Origin: Trichocoleus desertorum NBK24
Lineage (GTDB): Bacteria > Cyanobacteriota > Cyanobacteriia > FACHB-46
Direction of reading: 5' to 3'
Assembly (NCBI RefSeq): GCF_030409055.1
Contig: NZ_CP116619.1
Location: 963,628 to 1,027,627 of the forward strand
Length of the DNA stretch: 64,000 bases
Shown: one piece after another, positions 61,797 through 64,000 of the stretch
Layout: each line of letters starts with the position of its first letter
Numbering within the stretch: position 1 is the stretch's first letter
Translations under genes and position numbers: made by a program
The notes under the pieces: model-generated
What the model was told of the DNA's origin: nothing
The model's database searches: none
Seen by the model: only the letters and a program-made list of their open reading frames with translations

Positions 61797-64000
61797 TTAA
61801 TTGGCGGGATCAGAGTCTACAGGTGGAGCTGGTTCTTCAGAATCAACTGGGGAGGCGCTATCTTCAGGGGCAACCGTAGGCTCTGAAGCTTCATCCGTTG
61901 GGGCAGAATCTTCTGGTTCTACGGGAGGCTCACTTTGAGCGGCGGCTCGTCGGGCTTCAGCTTCACGGGCAGCTATAATCGCGTCTCGCTCAGCAGTCCA
62001 GTTAGCGATCGCGCCTTGAGCTTCTCCAGAAAGGGCGCGACCATAACCAATTTGCGACGCTAGATTAATCGCTTGGCTCAAATTCCCTTGGCTTGCTAAG
62101 GCATAAGCATCATTCAGAATCGGTCTGTCTTCGGCAATCTGAATTTGGGCCACCCAATCACTGATTGCACCCTGAGCTTCCTCACGCAAAGCTCGCCCCG
62201 AACGAATTTTCCCTGCCACTTCAATGGCTTTATTCAGATTTCCTTGGGTCGCTAAGGTGCGGGCTTCATCCAAGATGGGTTGGTCTTCAACCACCTGAAT
62301 TTGGCGTTGCCAACTGGCGATCGCGGTTTGAGCCTCAATCCGTAAGGCTCGACCTTGGGCAATTTGGCTAGCCGCTGCGATCGCTTGCCGCAAACTACTC
62401 ACGGTTCCCGCTTTAGCCAACTCCTGCGCTTGAGCCAGATAAGGCCGATCTTCTACGCGCTGAATTTCTTTTTGCCAATGGGCGATCCAGGTTTGGGCCT
62501 GCAATCGCTGAGGGCGACCGGGCGCTACTAACTTGGCTTGATCAATCGCCAGTTTCAACGCTGGCACTTGCCCCAAGTTGGCTAAGGTATGGGCAAATTG
62601 CAAATTGATCAAGTCTTGTCGTTGCATTTCCCAACGCTGCCTCTGGGCTTGCGCGGTCTTGTAGAGGGGACGCTCTGGGTCAATCTGCCGTAACACTTCC
62701 AGCGCCGTCACCAAGCTCCACAGTTGTTCGTGTAGCGGTTTGCCTGGGATTTTACCCAATGCCGCCGCTTGGTAAGCTCGACTGAGACGAATCACGTCTT
62801 GAGCTTCTGCAATGGCTGGCCCACCTTTCGGCACTTTATCTGCAATAGCGATCGCAGCATCCCACTGCTGTTGTTGAAGCTGTGCCGTCGCTAACTTGAG
62901 TAAGGCTCGGCTCCAATTGGTTTTCTCGGTTTCCGCTTCTGCCTGGGCGTAGGTTTTGGGCGTCACCTTCTGCAACAACGCGATCGCCTGTTCCAAATCT
63001 TCTGGAGTATTCGTCTGCGCCAAGTTCTGCGCTCGCTGCAACTGTTGCCGAGCCAATCTCTCGACCGCAATTTGTTGCCTCAGGCCCGTGGCTCGTTGCC
63101 GCCAATGGTCGTTCGCTAGACTGGATAGAGTCTGAGAGTGCTTCCAAGCGTCTTGCCATTTCTGAGCTTTAAGCGCCGCTTGAGCTTGGCGATAAATTCC
63201 TTCCCCTCGGTTCCAGTCTTGTTTCCAAGCTGAGATTTCTGCCTGAGCATCGGCATAGAGCGGGCTACTAGAGGGAATTTTTTGGGCAATCTGTACAGCT
63301 GCTTCCAACTGATTCTGAGCGATCTTCTGGTTGGCGATCGCGAGTAGACTACGGGACCAGTCCGCTAAGGAGCTTTGCGCGCTGCTATAAAGTGGATGCT
63401 CAGGAGACCATTGCTTCACCAAGTCGATGCTGGCAACCAACTGCTTTACTTCGCCAGATTGAGCTGCTTGTTGGGCACAGTACAACCGTTCCGCATCAGC
63501 AGCTAAGGGAGAAATTTGTTCGCAGTTGGGGGGAGGAGGCAGCATGGTCATCCATACCAGTGCCATTGCCCCCGTGCCACTACAAACCAAAACCACACTT
63601 AACCACAGCAGAGACCAGCCCCACCCCCGCTTCCGAGGAGGTTCTGGGGGAGCCTCCGGAGACGGAGCTTCGGACAATGGGGAACTAGTTGGGGAACTAG
63701 TTTCTGGGGGGGCTGCTTCTCCTTTAGCTTCAGAAGTCTCTACATCCCGTCTAGCAGCAAAGCCCACAGACGCGATGACCTCGGCGAGACGAGTCCTTTC
63801 AGGCCGAGGAGAGTCAGGGGGCAGAGGTGGTTCAACCTCATGACTGGCGCTCTTATGACTGGCGATCGCGGCATCCTCTGGAGGCTTAGATTCTGGTTTC
63901 ACCTTCTCACTCCTGACTCCTCTCTCCTCACCCAACATTTCTGCCAATTCAGTTTTTGGCGGCGAACTAGCTTGACGCCCCCGGTGCCAAGGTCGGAACT
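61797..64000 (-). CDS. Membrane-anchored helical repeat protein (5' partial)
   Basis: The frame is open to the right edge of the window (coding-like residues precede the first start at 63947), so the N-terminus is missing. The visible part begins with a low-complexity stretch ([18 protein letters not shown]) and a Pro/Glu/Ser-rich linker, then one membrane segment (WSLLWLSVVLVCSGTGAMALVWM). A long series of about 55-residue helical repeats of the type LAQAQELAKAGTVSSLRQAIAAASQI follows, ending in an acidic tail. The repeats resemble TPR-like modules and are probably periplasmic. I recognise no enzyme domain in the visible part. Confidence 0.75.
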   Translation of the reverse strand, partial: FRPWHRGRQASSPPKTELAEMLGEERGVRSEKVKPESKPPEDAAIASHKSASHEVEPPLPPDSPRPERTRLAEVIASVGFAARRDVETSEAKGEAAPPETSSPTSSPLSEAPSPEAPPEPPRKRGWGWSLLWLSVVLVCSGTGAMALVWMTMLPPPPNCEQISPLAADAERLYCAQQAAQSGEVKQLVASIDLVKQWSPEHPLYSSAQSSLADWSRSLLAIANQKIAQNQLEAAVQIAQKIPSSSPLYADAQAEISAWKQDWNRGEGIYRQAQAALKAQKWQDAWKHSQTLSSLANDHWRQRATGLRQQIAVERLARQQLQRAQNLAQTNTPEDLEQAIALLQKVTPKTYAQAEAETEKTNWSRALLKLATAQLQQQQWDAAIAIADKVPKGGPAIAEAQDVIRLSRAYQAAALGKIPGKPLHEQLWSLVTALEVLRQIDPERPLYKTAQAQRQRWEMQRQDLINLQFAHTLANLGQVPALKLAIDQAKLVAPGRPQRLQAQTWIAHWQKEIQRVEDRPYLAQAQELAKAGTVSSLRQAIAAASQIAQGRALRIEAQTAIASWQRQIQVVEDQPILDEARTLATQGNLNKAIEVAGKIRSGRALREEAQGAISDWVAQIQIAEDRPILNDAYALASQGNLSQAINLASQIGYGRALSGEAQGAIANWTAERDAIIAAREAEARRAAAQSEPPVEPEDSAPTDEASEPTVAPEDSASPVDSEEPAPPVDSDPAN

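Overview
The window comes from a cyanobacterial chromosome. The HIP1 octamer GCGATCGC recurs throughout, and several families are cyanobacterial in character: a DUF3685 response regulator, Cas12k with its MerR partner, TPR/CHAT proteins and Uma2. No rRNA or other marker identifies the genus.

The main feature is a type V-K CRISPR-associated transposon (CAST, Tn7-like) of about 39.3 kb, placed at 2291-41583. Its ends read TGTACATTAACAA inward on both sides, carry several TnsB-type sites, and are flanked by the 5-bp duplication ACAAA (2286-2290 and 41584-41588). It sits just downstream of an intact tRNA-Phe gene (2209-2281). A short homing crRNA unit inside the element (2443-2472) matches 17 nt of that tRNA gene. 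The match has a GTA PAM, and the end lies 62 bp beyond the PAM, as expected for Cas12k/TnsC/TnsB-guided insertion. From the tRNA side the element holds the CRISPR-side end, homing crRNA, 5-repeat array, tracrRNA, cas12k, a divergent cvkR with a palindromic operator, a first cargo block, tniQ-tnsC-tnsB, a second cargo block and the distal end.

Cargo block 1 (5.9-26.7 kb) is a defence island in decay. It has a type I restriction operon (hsdR, hsdM split by an ISH3-like element, hsdS) continuing into an AAA ATPase gene and an HNH protein gene, and a GmrSD-like DUF262/DUF1524 gene frameshifted by an 83-bp tandem duplication. Two small divergent genes follow, then a nest of mobile DNA: an IS4-type element containing a group II intron fragment and an IS21 element whose istA is split by a second group II intron. 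Cargo block 2 (30.1-41.4 kb) lies between tnsB and the distal end. It is a co-directional set of TPR, TPR-CHAT, caspase-like, TPR-CHAT, TPR-membrane and FecR-like/TPR genes with intact His/Cys protease dyads, preceded by a remnant of another CHAT gene.

The left flank is host chromosome: livG (partial), livF, a secreted PPC-domain protein and tRNA-Phe. Right of the element come what is probably the original tRNA terminator, a lipoprotein, a methyltransferase, an SRPBCC protein, a BrkB/YihY membrane protein, a CBS/GGDEF pseudogene, ACT and SWIM proteins, Uma2, a toxin-antitoxin pair, one gene broken by two ISH3-like copies, metH, a YbhB-like protein, a degenerate-receiver DUF3685 protein and a partial membrane-anchored repeat protein.
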